Shown piece after piece: positions 36,424 through 45,942 of a DNA stretch of 64,000 bases. Source of the DNA: JAVJQS01 sp040218815 (GTDB lineage Bacteria; Bacteroidota; Bacteroidia; Flavobacteriales_E; Vicingaceae); assembly GCA_040218815.1 (NCBI GenBank), contig JAVJQS010000004.1:248001-312000 (forward strand). Reading direction: 5' to 3'. The position numbers were made by a program, and so were the translations under genes. Positions within the stretch are counted from its first letter, which is position 1; each line of letters begins with the position of its first letter. The notes beneath the pieces are model-generated. The model made no database searches, had not been told where the DNA came from, and saw nothing but the letters and a program-made list of their open reading frames with translations.

Positions 36424-37488
36424 ATGAATTTAAGAAGGTATGTTTTCATTGGAATTATGTTTGGCTTATCCGCCTGTAAAATTCCATACAACGCAGCCGA
36501 TGTGTTTAAAGACAAGGCGAGCTTGCCTGAAGATGAAGCTCCACACATTAAAAATTCCTTGGAGTGGTGGTATTTTACAGGTCACTTAGAGGATACAGCC
36601 AAAAATAAAAAGCTAGGAGTGGAGTATGTTGTTTTTCATTTTAATCCGACCAATGTTCGTGGTGGTTGGATGATTAACATGGCGGTTAGCGATCCCGAAA
36701 ATGAGCAATTTTATTACGATCATAAATTTTTCACCAAGTCGAAAACGCAATTTGCCTCCTTGCCATTAGATTTTCATTGGAATAAAAAGGGCATTAAAAG
36801 CAGTTTGAAAGGGGAGTCTGGAACTTATGAAATTGAAGCCAGGATGGATGCTCACCCTGTTGCTTATCAATTGAACTTGAGTGCAGTTAAAGAGGTGGTA
36901 TTGCACGATGGAGTAGGCTATGAAAGTTATGGCGAATATGCAAAAGCTGGTTATTATACCTTTCCAAGGCTTGAAACAAAAGGGAGTATTTCTATAGATC
37001 AAGAAAAATATGCTGTTGAAGGAGAAATGTGGTATGACAGGCAGTGGAATTGCAGTGGTGTTTGGGAGCGTAAAGTGGCATGGGACTGGTTCTCAATACA
37101 ATTTGAAGAGACGAATTCTGAATTAATGCTTTATCGCTTGTATCACTTGGAAAAGGATGTAACGCTGTATGGGGGAACTTATACCAATAAAAATGGGAAA
37201 AGTAGCTTTTTAGAGAGTGAGCAGATTAACATCACAGAATTGGAGTCTTGGGTGAGTCCACATTCTGAAGCTATCTATCCTGTCAAATGGCAGATTGAAA
37301 TTCCTTCATTAAAACTATCTACTCAAGTTGAAGCCCTTTTCCCAGATCAGGAGTTGTCATTGAATTTTGGGCCCCTCACCAAGTTTTATTATTGGGAAGG
37401 CATGTGTAAGGCTAAAGGAAACATTAGTGGACAGGCAGTTAATGGTAATTCTTACGTAGAAATGACCAATCGATTTAGAATAGATTAG
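36424..37488 (+). CDS. AttH/carotenoid 1,2-hydratase-like lipocalin lipoprotein
   Basis: This 354-residue protein starts at ATG 36424, which directly begins a lipoprotein signal (FIGIMFGLSAC, Cys18); longer frames upstream overlap the divergent ABC-F gene. The family hallmark HIKNSLEWWYFTGHLEDT is at about residues 42-59, with VEYVVFHF and AVEGEMWYDRQWNCSGV later. AttH/CrtC-like proteins have two lipocalin-type barrels; most are uncharacterised, and some hydrate carotenoids. Cofactor or substrate cannot be inferred here. Confidence 0.88.
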   Translation: MNLRRYVFIGIMFGLSACKIPYNAADVFKDKASLPEDEAPHIKNSLEWWYFTGHLEDTAKNKKLGVEYVVFHFNPTNVRGGWMINMAVSDPENEQFYYDHKFFTKSKTQFASLPLDFHWNKKGIKSSLKGESGTYEIEARMDAHPVAYQLNLSAVKEVVLHDGVGYESYGEYAKAGYYTFPRLETKGSISIDQEKYAVEGEMWYDRQWNCSGVWERKVAWDWFSIQFEETNSELMLYRLYHLEKDVTLYGGTYTNKNGKSSFLESEQINITELESWVSPHSEAIYPVKWQIEIPSLKLSTQVEALFPDQELSLNFGPLTKFYYWEGMCKAKGNISGQAVNGNSYVEMTNRFRID

Positions 37489-37510
37489 TTTTGGGAAATA
37501 ATTTTTCAAC

Positions 37511-38125
37511 TTGACCATTAGCCTTTACCTTTCTTTCTGCCTCGCTTCCTTTTTAATGGCCTTAATGCCAGGGCCAGATAATATTTATGTAATTACTGAA
37601 AGCATTGCCAATGGTAAACGGCAAGGAATAATTATTGCTATGGGACTAAACTCAGGTGTACTAATCCATACCTTAGCAGCCGCCACTGGTGTATCATTAA
37701 TATTAAAACAATCAGCAATAGCATTTCAAGTGGTACAATATGCTGGAGTAGCCTACTTACTTTACTTAGCATGGCAAGCTTATCGAGAGAAAGCACGCTA
37801 TGAAGAACAGGAAGCAATAGTTTCAAAGAGTGGATTTCAGCTCTTTAAAGTTGGAATTACCATGAATTTACTGAATCCTAAAGTAGCCTTGTTTTTTATT
37901 GCCTTCTTGCCTCAATTTGTTAGAGAAGATGGCTGGTCACCCATATGGCAAATGATTTTAATGGGGGGTAGTTTTATGTTGATTGGATTTATCACTTTCA
38001 GCAGTTTTGCTTTGTTGGCTGATCAATTAAGAAGCCTATTTAAAAGCGAAGGTTTCATGAAGAAGGTAAAATGGGCCAAAATTATAGTGCTATTGATTTT
38101 AGCAGTTTATCTGATTATTGGTTAA
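37511..38125 (+). CDS. LysE/RhtB family translocator
   Basis: This 204-residue inner-membrane protein has about six helices and the family pattern ASFLMALMPGPDNIYVITESIANGKRQGIIIAMGLNSGVLIHTLAAA and GITMNLLNPKVALFFIAFLPQFV. Members export amino acids or related compounds. The start is TTG at 37511. It follows the lipocalin gene by 22 bp and overlaps the convergent acetyltransferase by 4 bp. Confidence 0.92.
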   Translation: MTISLYLSFCLASFLMALMPGPDNIYVITESIANGKRQGIIIAMGLNSGVLIHTLAAATGVSLILKQSAIAFQVVQYAGVAYLLYLAWQAYREKARYEEQEAIVSKSGFQLFKVGITMNLLNPKVALFFIAFLPQFVREDGWSPIWQMILMGGSFMLIGFITFSSFALLADQLRSLFKSEGFMKKVKWAKIIVLLILAVYLIIG

Positions 38126-39075
38126 GTCCCTTTCAGTTGTTTGGCTAGCTTCAAACTTTTAGAGTTGTTTTTTGAGACATTAGCATAAGATCTTAGTTCA
38201 CCCCCAAATCCTCTTAAGTACTTTTCTATCGCTGGAATGATGCTTCCTTCAAAGTTGAAGGCTTGTTTTCCATTTTCTTTTGCGGTTTTTATAGCCTGCC
38301 ACATCAATAAGCTTAAAGCCCCTGAATTTTTAAATGCTTCCGCCGCCCCTCCAATTAAATAATACGCATTGCTAGTATCCCAAACTAAACTTAGGTTGGC
38401 GTGAACAACATTGTTATCATCAACCGCCTTTAATTGCATACCAGTTTCGTGGGCTTTTGTGTATTCAGCAATTCTTTCAAAGAGCTGGGATGAAAAGCCG
38501 GGATAGTTCGTTTTTTTAGCGTTATAACTACCAATTAAGGTGGTTTCTATAATTGAAGCCTCATGATGTTCAACAACTTTAAGGGTCTTTTCAGCTTTTC
38601 TTATTTGTCTTCTGATGTTTTCACGGAAGCCACTCCATATCGCCTCTTCTGTTTGGTTGAGATTTAGGAGGTAGGTGTAGCGTTGTTTTACGTTAAAATC
38701 ACTCCAGATAAAAGTCAAGGCATTCTTAAAGTCGAGCTGAAAGTTTTGGATGAACTCGGAGAAGGTGGGCAATTGATCAATGAGTTGTTGATAGACTTTA
38801 TGCTCAAAACTAATGCGTTTTTCATTTTTTTGAGCTTCAGGATAGTGAATAAAAGGCCCACAATAAGGAGTAAAATGAGGGTTGCTTAACATTTTCCAGG
38901 GCCCTTTTTTACGTATAAAATAAGGCCATATGGCAATCACTTGTGTTTGGTTGGCAACAACCGCCACATCCCAATCATCCACTACCACTTCATTCCACCA
39001 CGAATACTTCATGCAAAAGGGCAACTGCTCTTCGTTTTCGAGGCTAAATTTTTTAAAAAGTTCTTTATTGCTCAA
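38122..39075 (-). CDS. GNAT/FemAB-like acetyltransferase
   Basis: This protein of about 317 residues has a GNAT_6/BioF2-like core: FRENIRRQIRKAEKTLKVVEHHEAS, ANLSLVWDTSNAYYLIGGAAEAFKNSGALSLLMWQAIKTAKENGKQAFNFEGSIIPAIEKYLRGFGGELRSY. This is the FemAB/peptidoglycan-bridge type pattern found in surface polymer genes. The start is uncertain: an open frame begins at 39126, but a TTACTTTGC promoter-like element lies inside it, so TTG at 39075 is preferred. The substrate is unknown. Confidence 0.78.
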   Translation of the reverse strand: MSNKELFKKFSLENEEQLPFCMKYSWWNEVVVDDWDVAVVANQTQVIAIWPYFIRKKGPWKMLSNPHFTPYCGPFIHYPEAQKNEKRISFEHKVYQQLIDQLPTFSEFIQNFQLDFKNALTFIWSDFNVKQRYTYLLNLNQTEEAIWSGFRENIRRQIRKAEKTLKVVEHHEASIIETTLIGSYNAKKTNYPGFSSQLFERIAEYTKAHETGMQLKAVDDNNVVHANLSLVWDTSNAYYLIGGAAEAFKNSGALSLLMWQAIKTAKENGKQAFNFEGSIIPAIEKYLRGFGGELRSYANVSKNNSKSLKLAKQLKGT

Positions 39076-39141
39076 ATTTTGGACTTTAATTTCGATGCAA
39101 AGTAATAATTCTTTGTTTCTTTGCACACCAAACGAATAATT

Positions 39142-39609
39142 ATGTTACAACGTATTCAGTCACTTTATTTATTTATCGCCATCTGTGTTAATGCAGCTGT
39201 TTTCTCGCTTGATTTAGCTCAGCTTAAAGTAGGTGAACTCTATCATAACTTTAACATCTTTGGCTTAATATCGGCTGATACAGGAGCTGAATTATATTCA
39301 TCCATGTCTTTAGTGGTATTGTGTTCACTCTCAATGTTAGTGAGCCTTATTATTATTTTCATGTATAAAAAAAGACAACAACAAGTTAAATTGAGCCAAT
39401 TGAACTTGTTTCTTCAATTGGGATTTGTTGCGGCCATCTTTTTTATGGTAGACGATGCTGCAACTACATTGACAAATGCCAGTGGAATGGTAGTAGAATA
39501 CAGTGCAGGAGCTTTCCTAGCAATTGTTCCAATCGTTTTTATCTATTTGGCCATTCGAGCGATAAAAAAGGATGAAGCCTTGGTAAGAGCTGCTGATCGT
39601 ATTCGCTAG
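39142..39609 (+). CDS. DUF4293-like four-helix membrane protein
   Basis: This 155-residue protein begins MLQRIQSLYLFIAICVNAAVF and has four membrane helices, ending in a charged tail (AIRAIKKDEALVRAADRIR). This is the DUF4293 pattern found almost only in Bacteroidota. The ATG at 39142 is preferred over an upstream TTG at 39121 that overlaps a TCTTTGC promoter-like element. Its 3' end overlaps the convergent phosphoesterase by 4 bp. Function unknown. Confidence 0.85.
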   Translation: MLQRIQSLYLFIAICVNAAVFSLDLAQLKVGELYHNFNIFGLISADTGAELYSSMSLVVLCSLSMLVSLIIIFMYKKRQQQVKLSQLNLFLQLGFVAAIFFMVDDAATTLTNASGMVVEYSAGAFLAIVPIVFIYLAIRAIKKDEALVRAADRIR

Positions 39610-40103
39610 ACTCTTTTTTCCAATTCTATTACTTCTAAGTTTACTACTTTCCCAGCATTGAGCTGGAAGCGCATAAGAGTTAACACCTGATGAAAACCTA
39701 CTTTGCCCGCTGCTCCTGGGTTTAAATGCAATAATTTTAGCTTCTTATCTGGCATCGCTTTTAAAATGTGTGAATGACCACAAATAAATAAATCTGGTGG
39801 ATTTTTTCTTATTTCTTCTCTTACACGTTGATCATAGCTATTTGGATAGCCTCCAATATGGGTTATCCACACATCTACGCCTTCATCAGTAAAACGTAAA
39901 TTTTTAGGGTACACTTTTCTTACTTCTGTGCCGTCGATGTTGCCATAAACTGCCTTCAATGTTTTCATAGAAGCCAGTTTATCAGCTAATTCAAGAGTTC
40001 CAATATCTCCTGCATGCCAAATTTCATCACAGTCTTTAAAATGGTGCTCCACCCGCGGATGCAGAAAACTGTGTGTGTCAGAAATAAGACCGATTGTTTT
40101 CAT
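39606..40103 (-). CDS. YfcE/MJ0936-type metallophosphoesterase
   Basis: This 165-residue enzyme has the five calcineurin-like metal motifs in order: GLISDTHSFL, EIWHAGDIGTLELAD, AVYGNIDGTEVR, WITHIGG and LFICGHSHILKAM, ending in the conserved LLHLNPGAAG. The family hydrolyses small phosphodiesters using Mn-type metals in the cytoplasm; the natural substrate is not known. It is divergent from aroB. Confidence 0.94.
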   Translation of the reverse strand: MKTIGLISDTHSFLHPRVEHHFKDCDEIWHAGDIGTLELADKLASMKTLKAVYGNIDGTEVRKVYPKNLRFTDEGVDVWITHIGGYPNSYDQRVREEIRKNPPDLFICGHSHILKAMPDKKLKLLHLNPGAAGKVGFHQVLTLMRFQLNAGKVVNLEVIELEKRV

Positions 40104-40184
40104 ATGTCTAGTTAGCGATATGCTGCTGTTTAATTCAATTGCAAAAATCGTATTTCATTGCCGAGCTTCAAAAATTACTTTTTG

Positions 40185-40192
40185 TAGTTTTG
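40185..40192 (+). promoter_or_regulatory. aroB: -7 promoter element TAGTTTTG abutting the aroB start
   Basis: An exact TAnnTTTG match ends only 4 nt before the aroB ATG (40197). Transcription would start at or beside the start codon, so the mRNA may be leaderless. A TTG at 40158-40160 is a possible -33 box at slightly long spacing. Confidence 0.55.
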
Positions 40193-40196
40193 AAAC

Positions 40197-41270
40197 ATGA
40201 AGCCTAACGACTTTCCAGCAGCCAATCAATCCATTTTATTCGAAGACGAATCCTGGTCAAATTTTGGTTTCTTCATCAAGCAGTCAGAGGTTTCAAGCAT
40301 TTTTATTTTGGTTGACTCAAACACTGAAGTTCATTGCTTACCGCAATTATTGGGAGTATTAAAAGCGATAAATCAAGAGGCTGTAGTTTTAAAAGTTGAA
40401 GCAGGAGAAAAAAGCAAGGATTTAACGGTGTGTAGCAAGTTGTGGAGCGAATTAACTAAACATCGTGCAGATCGACATGCCTTATTGATTAATCTAGGCG
40501 GTGGAATGATTACTGATTTGGGCGGTTTTGTGGCCTCGATTTATAAACGGGGAATTGATTTTATCAACATTCCAACAAGTTTACTCGGGATGATTGATGC
40601 CTCAATTGGCGGAAAGTGTGGCATTGATTTTCAGCACTACAAAAATCATTTGGGCGTATTTAAAACCGCTTTGTCCACTTTTATATTTCCCAATTTCCTT
40701 TCAAGCCTGCCTGAAGAGGAATTGACTAGCGGGTTTGCTGAAGCAATTAAACATGCTTTAATTAAAGATGCTACTTATTGGAAGGAACTTAAAAATTCGA
40801 GCAAAGCTAACTGGAAAGCAATTACTATTATTAAGCAGTCCATTCAAATAAAAACTGATATTGTTGCAAATGATCCTCTTGAAAAAGGAGATCGAAAAAA
40901 ATTAAATTTTGGACATTCGCTGGGACATGCCCTAGAGAGCTACTTTTTTGAAAAAGAACAACCAATTCCGCACGGTTTCGCCATAGCTTCAGGAATGATA
41001 ATGGAGGCCTATATTTCAGTAAAACAATTGGGACTGAGTCAAGCAGCATTTGAAGAGATTTTAGGTTTTATTCAATCACATTATCCGCTTTATGAGTTAA
41101 GTGAAAATGCCGTAAATGAGATCATTAAAAACTTAACTCAAGACAAAAAAAATAGTGGAGGAGAGCTGCGTTTCTGTCTGCTAAATAATATTGGAATTGC
41201 CTCAGTAGACATAGCTGTAGATTTGGAATTAATAAAAGAAAGCATTGCCCATTATCGTCAGTTAACATGA
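40197..41270 (+). CDS. aroB: 3-dehydroquinate synthase
   Basis: This 357-residue cytoplasmic enzyme converts DAHP to 3-dehydroquinate in the shikimate pathway. NAD-binding motif INLGGGMITDLGGFVASIYKRGI, substrate/metal motifs IDASIGGKCGIDF, SGFAEAIKHALIKD, the zinc ligands in NFGHSLGHALE, and PHGFAIASGM are all present. The ATG at 40197 follows the promoter closely. Its last four bases overlap the aroA ATG, so the two genes are translationally coupled. Confidence 0.97.
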   Translation: MKPNDFPAANQSILFEDESWSNFGFFIKQSEVSSIFILVDSNTEVHCLPQLLGVLKAINQEAVVLKVEAGEKSKDLTVCSKLWSELTKHRADRHALLINLGGGMITDLGGFVASIYKRGIDFINIPTSLLGMIDASIGGKCGIDFQHYKNHLGVFKTALSTFIFPNFLSSLPEEELTSGFAEAIKHALIKDATYWKELKNSSKANWKAITIIKQSIQIKTDIVANDPLEKGDRKKLNFGHSLGHALESYFFEKEQPIPHGFAIASGMIMEAYISVKQLGLSQAAFEEILGFIQSHYPLYELSENAVNEIIKNLTQDKKNSGGELRFCLLNNIGIASVDIAVDLELIKESIAHYRQLT

Positions 41271-42490
41271 ACTACTCCCTAAGCTTTAAAGCAAATTCAA
41301 CAAGATCTAAAATTTATTTACCTGCTTCCAAAAGCATCGCCAACCGATTATTAATAATGCAAGCTTTATCAAATGGAAGCTTGGCACTAGAAAATAGCTC
41401 TACTGCCGAAGATACTTTATTGCTTGAAGCGGCATTAAAGTCTAATGAGTCGATAATAAATGTTGGTATGGCGGGTACTGCCTATCGTTTCCTTACAGCA
41501 TATTATGCTTGTCAAAAAGGGAAGACTGTGGTTTTAGATGGAGCTGAACGTATGCACAAACGACCGATTAAATTACTCGTTGATGTACTCAGAACATTAG
41601 GAGCTGACATTAATTACCTTAAAGAAGAGGGGTTTCCGCCGTTGAAGATTAATGGCAAGCAATTAAGTGTTGGAAAGATTAGCATAGATGGATCAATCAG
41701 CAGTCAGTATATATCTGCTATTTTAATGATATTACCATTATTGGAAACTGACTCTCAACTAGAATTGACTGGTAGAGTTGTTTCATTGCCCTATATCGAT
41801 TTAACAATTGGCTTAATGAAAGCTGCTGGCATTCAAGTCCAACGAAAAGACAATAAAGTTAAAGTACAAAATGGGATTTATGGATCTCTTTCTCCCATTA
41901 AAGTTGAAGCTGATTGGTCTGCTGCAGCCTTTTTTTATCAGTTTGTAGCACTTAGTGATTTATCTATTGAATTAATTGACTTAGACTTTAATTCATTGCA
42001 AGGGGATCAGAAAACAGCCCATCATTTTGAAAAATTGGGCGTTAAAACTGAAAAAACAAGTCAGGGATTGCTGCTAACGAAATCTACAATACCAAATCAT
42101 GAGTTTGTTACTTTTGATTTAGTCGATTGTCCTGATTTAATTCCAGCAATTGCTGCCACAGCAGCACAGCTAATTGACAAAACTGTAATCAGTGGAACAA
42201 GCACGCTCAGAATTAAGGAATCCAATAGGGTAGAGGCTCTGCAAAAAGAGCTGGCTAAAGTTAATGTTGAACTAATTGACCTTGAGGAGGATGTGATTGA
42301 AATTCATAAAACTAGTGGAAACACATCTCACCCTGTTTTTGGAACACATAATGATCATCGAATGGCCATGTGTTTAGCGCCGCTAGTTTGTGTTTATCAA
42401 AACATCGAAATTGAAGCTATAGAAGTGGTTCAAAAAAGTTTTCCAAGCTATTGGAAGGAAATTGAAAAATTAGGGGTTGTTATTAATTAA
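41267..42490 (+). CDS. aroA: 3-phosphoshikimate 1-carboxyvinyltransferase (EPSP synthase)
   Basis: This 407-residue enzyme joins shikimate-3-phosphate and PEP. Landmarks are PASKSIANRLLIMQAL (residues 19-34, PEP/S3P lysine), NVGMAGTAYRFLTAYYA, RMHKRPIKLLVD, ISSQYISAILM, VDCPDLIPAIAATAA with the catalytic Asp, LRIKESNRVEALQKEL and HNDHRMAMCLAPL. It differs from the classic KSxSNR by having SIANR. It is coupled to aroB through an ATGA overlap. Confidence 0.97.
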   Translation: MNYSLSFKANSTRSKIYLPASKSIANRLLIMQALSNGSLALENSSTAEDTLLLEAALKSNESIINVGMAGTAYRFLTAYYACQKGKTVVLDGAERMHKRPIKLLVDVLRTLGADINYLKEEGFPPLKINGKQLSVGKISIDGSISSQYISAILMILPLLETDSQLELTGRVVSLPYIDLTIGLMKAAGIQVQRKDNKVKVQNGIYGSLSPIKVEADWSAAAFFYQFVALSDLSIELIDLDFNSLQGDQKTAHHFEKLGVKTEKTSQGLLLTKSTIPNHEFVTFDLVDCPDLIPAIAATAAQLIDKTVISGTSTLRIKESNRVEALQKELAKVNVELIDLEEDVIEIHKTSGNTSHPVFGTHNDHRMAMCLAPLVCVYQNIEIEAIEVVQKSFPSYWKEIEKLGVVIN

Positions 42491-42854
42491 GTTTCTGCTT
42501 TTGCCTTTTTTTGTAGAGCTTGTTGTTGATTAAATTATATGCTTGACGGATACAGGCAATTAAATAAATCGTTGTGCTAACCATCCAAACTCCCAGCAAG
42601 ATACTATAGCTGATTTCTAGGTAATTGTAGGCCACTATTGCACTGATTAGAGCATTGAATAAGTTAAGAATAACCGTGATAGAAGCAATTTTTCGTGGAA
42701 CCTGCTGATATGCGAGCAGGTTTATTACTCCGTTAAAAATAAGCACTGAACCTAAAAACTGATCCTTTCTAATAAAAAATTCAAATGCAAAAGCGATGAA
42801 TAAAACCATATTCATCAAGTAATGTTTGCGATGTGTTTGATACCTTTTAATCAT
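42483..42854 (-). CDS. Small four-helix membrane protein, unknown function
   Basis: This 123-residue protein consists of about four hydrophobic segments between charged ends (MIKRYQTHRKHYL at the start, KKRQKQKLN at the end). No family motif is recognised. It is convergent with aroA and overlaps it by 8 bp. Hypothetical, but its composition and clean start suggest a real gene. Confidence 0.65.
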   Translation of the reverse strand: MIKRYQTHRKHYLMNMVLFIAFAFEFFIRKDQFLGSVLIFNGVINLLAYQQVPRKIASITVILNLFNALISAIVAYNYLEISYSILLGVWMVSTTIYLIACIRQAYNLINNKLYKKRQKQKLN

Positions 42855-42919
42855 CTTAGGTTCTATAAAAACCTTTGTTAAACGGATAAATCACAGCTAA
42901 GTTATTTATTTTACATTAA

Positions 42920-45004
42920 TTAAAATTTAATTCTCAATTGAGCCTTCACCTCACTTTTAACTGGACCTTGGATTTCATCTTTACCATTACCAATTTTGGT
43001 TCTATCTGTATAATAGGTTTGAGCATAACGCAGCCATAAATCAATTCCTCTTCGAATACGATATTTAGTGCTCATGTAAAATCGTGTACCCCTACCGCTA
43101 TATGCAGGTATTGAAAAAGCATATAGGACATCACTTTCGTAAGCGTAAATTCTACTACTGTAAGAATCGGTTTCGAAGATAGCATAACGTAATGAAAAAC
43201 TGAATGGGGAACTTAATTTCTTATAACTGACATCTTGATAAATTAGAATTCCCCGTTCTGTTCGGTTTTCTCCTAGTTTGTAGTGGCTTAATTCTATTCT
43301 ATTTCTCAATTTAAGACTTTTACTCAATTGATAATCAAAGTGTAGTCGATAGCCATGCTGATGCTCATTTACGAGCTCGTCCAATCCTTCAGTAAGTTTG
43401 CTATTTTCACCTTTAACTCTATTTCTATATCTGAAATACACTTGTAATTGTTTTGAAGGTTTATAATTCAACTGTGCAAATAACTGCCGACCGTCTGACG
43501 GGGCGTCCGTTTGGAAACGCAACCATTCAAAAACAAAACGATCAGCATAAGCTGAGAAGCTAAAGTCTTCATTGATCTTTGATTCAATGCCTAAGAAGGT
43601 CCCTTTTTCATTGTTATTGCTTGAGCCTTCTCCAATAGCATTGCTTTGGATGGGTTTAAAATCCCTTTCAAAATGACGCTGTTGAATTCCTAGTGACAAT
43701 CGTTGATCTAAAACAATTAAAGCACCAACAGTGTAAGCATATCCGGCACCCATACTTTGAGAAATTTCACCAAAGAGGTTCATGTTTTTATATAAGTAGC
43801 TAAAATCTAAGCCAAGGTTGGTGTTTTCATTTTGCAGTTTTCTAAAGGTATTGTAAAGGGCATTATTGGGTTGAAATTTCCCGCCTATTTGATTGCGAAC
43901 TGTTGTAAACCCAATGCTCAAGTTTCGCTTTTCAAAACTTAAATTTCCTCCGATATAGGAGTTTTGAATCACATTTTTATCTTCTAATTCACCTGGTGTT
44001 CGGTGGAATCCATCCTCAGAAAGAGAAGAGAAAATTATTTCATTGGTGAGGGTATCTCTTCCACTAACAGCTGCGTCAACCCCTTTTGAAGAGTAAAAAA
44101 TTGTGAGACCAAAGTTTTTATGAGCAAAACTAATACCTCCTCCTCTTAAAAATAAATCTTCTTGCACTGAAGTGTAGGGGGTTAGTTTTGGTGCATTGCG
44201 TTTGAGGGTGAAAATACTTGGTGAGCGTCCAAAGGCCAAGCCCGACCAGAAAGTTAATCCTTGACCGAATTGTGCTTGAAAATCACCCAACGCTACTTGC
44301 TTAACAATACCAAAACCTTGAGCAAAAAAATGAGCAGAATAGAAATCGAAGCCATTTGCTTGACCGCCTCGAAAAAATTCTTCCCCAGCATCTTTCTCTG
44401 CAGTTATTCCTACACTTAGGTTATTGGCATATTTAAATCGAAATCGTGTGTATAGTTTGTCTTGACTGCCTAAGTACCTGGCATTTTCATTTTCTTCTAA
44501 CTCCTTTTTCGGAATTGATGTGAAGCCCTTTTGCTCCTCAAGGATTCTGGTATAGCGAATAAATAAATCAGAAGTTCCTTCCTTAATTGCGTTTTTGAAT
44601 ATTAGTTTGGCTTTTTCTGATTCGCTGTTCACTTTTACAAAAGGCCGAATTAACCGAATAGTTTCAGTGTCAAACCCTGTGATGCTTTGTAATTCTTCAA
44701 GACCGACTAACTTTCCATTCTTTTCAATGTGGAAAAGCAGGTTGTTAATTTGAATGTCATTTAGAATTAAAAGGGCTTCTAAGTCACTTTTTGAAGCAAA
44801 ATTTAAGTTTAGCGGCTGCTCGTAGAATACTTCCAATTGCTCAAATAAAGAGGTAAAATCAACTTCTCCTCCCTCATTAAGTTCCAATAAAAAATCGATG
44901 CGTTGTTCAATGATTTCGCGTTTTTCATCTTTATAATTTTGAGCAATACCATATGAGGGTGTAAGAAATGCTGCTAGAATTATGTAGAGACCTAGCCGCT
45001 TCAT
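42920..45004 (-). CDS. Outer-membrane barrel with N-terminal helix-hairpin-helix domain
   Basis: This 694-residue protein has a signal peptide (to about residue 21) and then a ComEA-like HhH region (LNLNFASKSDLEALLILNDIQINNLLFHIEKNGKLVGLEELQSITGFD, about residues 54-105), repeated in short form. From about 140 to the C-terminus it is beta-rich with alternating aromatic strands and ends LRIKF, an outer-membrane barrel signature. Its start overlaps the stop of the upstream barrel gene by 4 bp. HhH normally binds DNA or folds peptides; here its role is unknown. Confidence 0.8.
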   Translation of the reverse strand: MKRLGLYIILAAFLTPSYGIAQNYKDEKREIIEQRIDFLLELNEGGEVDFTSLFEQLEVFYEQPLNLNFASKSDLEALLILNDIQINNLLFHIEKNGKLVGLEELQSITGFDTETIRLIRPFVKVNSESEKAKLIFKNAIKEGTSDLFIRYTRILEEQKGFTSIPKKELEENENARYLGSQDKLYTRFRFKYANNLSVGITAEKDAGEEFFRGGQANGFDFYSAHFFAQGFGIVKQVALGDFQAQFGQGLTFWSGLAFGRSPSIFTLKRNAPKLTPYTSVQEDLFLRGGGISFAHKNFGLTIFYSSKGVDAAVSGRDTLTNEIIFSSLSEDGFHRTPGELEDKNVIQNSYIGGNLSFEKRNLSIGFTTVRNQIGGKFQPNNALYNTFRKLQNENTNLGLDFSYLYKNMNLFGEISQSMGAGYAYTVGALIVLDQRLSLGIQQRHFERDFKPIQSNAIGEGSSNNNEKGTFLGIESKINEDFSFSAYADRFVFEWLRFQTDAPSDGRQLFAQLNYKPSKQLQVYFRYRNRVKGENSKLTEGLDELVNEHQHGYRLHFDYQLSKSLKLRNRIELSHYKLGENRTERGILIYQDVSYKKLSSPFSFSLRYAIFETDSYSSRIYAYESDVLYAFSIPAYSGRGTRFYMSTKYRIRRGIDLWLRYAQTYYTDRTKIGNGKDEIQGPVKSEVKAQLRIKF

Positions 45005-45822
45005 TTCCTACTGTTTGGAGCATAATAAAGTGAAACTTGAGGACTAAATCCTAAGTTAGAATCAAAGCTTGAAGCGACATCAATTGTGAACTGCCTAAAC
45101 TCAAGACCAAAACCAAAGCTGCTTAAACTCGGCGTGCTTGCATAACCCACCCTAAAATGTAAGATTTCAATGGGTTGATACTCAAGTCCGAGCTTAACAT
45201 CAGTCTCAAAATCAATGTCTTTGACCAATTCTGTTAATACTTGAACTTTCTTAGAAAAAGTATACCCCAAGCCCAATTTAAACACTGTTGGAATCCGCTC
45301 ATCTTCATATTCAGCTAACTTGGTATGGTTTGGATTAATAACTACAGCAGCTAAGCTCAACTCTTCAGTGATTTTTGCCTGTAAGCCAATAGTTCCAGTA
45401 AAGGCGTTCTTGCTGCCGTAGCCTTCGCTTAATTGAACCGATCGATAGGATAACTGAATCCCCATTGAGATGTTTTCACCCAATAACTGGCCATATGATA
45501 ATCCGAGTTTATTTTCTTGATAATTAGAAAAGCCAAACTGTTTAAAGCTGAGGCCAAAAGCAGCATTATTTAAAGGATAGGCGGCAACTAAGGATTTAGT
45601 AGCTAACTCATTTAATAAAAATTGATTTCGATAGGAAAATCCTGCTCCCCAAGCGTTGAGTTTTGCTAAACCACCAGGATTATTTTCAGCAGACCATAGG
45701 TCTTGAAACTGAATAGAATTCCCAGCTAAACCAAAGCTTCTAGCTCCGAGAATATCATCATCGTTACCCGCAAAAAGCGACGTAACAAGGTACAGAAGTA
45801 GTAGAGTCAACTGTAATCGCAT
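45001..45822 (-). CDS. PorV/FadL-like outer-membrane beta-barrel protein
   Basis: This 273-residue protein has a signal peptide (to about residue 19) followed by GARSFGLAGNSIQFQDLWSAENNPGGLAKLN, an opening also seen in FadL/PorV/UPF0164-like barrels. Fourteen or so amphipathic strands follow, with the end SPQVSLYYAPNSRK. PorV-type proteins serve type IX secretion, but this one is shorter and the family call is structural only. It is co-transcribed with the HhH-barrel gene downstream. Confidence 0.72.
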   Translation of the reverse strand: MRLQLTLLLLYLVTSLFAGNDDDILGARSFGLAGNSIQFQDLWSAENNPGGLAKLNAWGAGFSYRNQFLLNELATKSLVAAYPLNNAAFGLSFKQFGFSNYQENKLGLSYGQLLGENISMGIQLSYRSVQLSEGYGSKNAFTGTIGLQAKITEELSLAAVVINPNHTKLAEYEDERIPTVFKLGLGYTFSKKVQVLTELVKDIDFETDVKLGLEYQPIEILHFRVGYASTPSLSSFGFGLEFRQFTIDVASSFDSNLGFSPQVSLYYAPNSRK

Positions 45823-45942
45823 GTTAGTAATAAAGTCCTAAGATAATCAACTTTAGCTAGTTCTGGCAAGATCAATTATTTATTTTCCATTAAACGCTAG
45901 CTAAAATGCTACTTTCTATCATTCCACTACTATATTTGTTAG

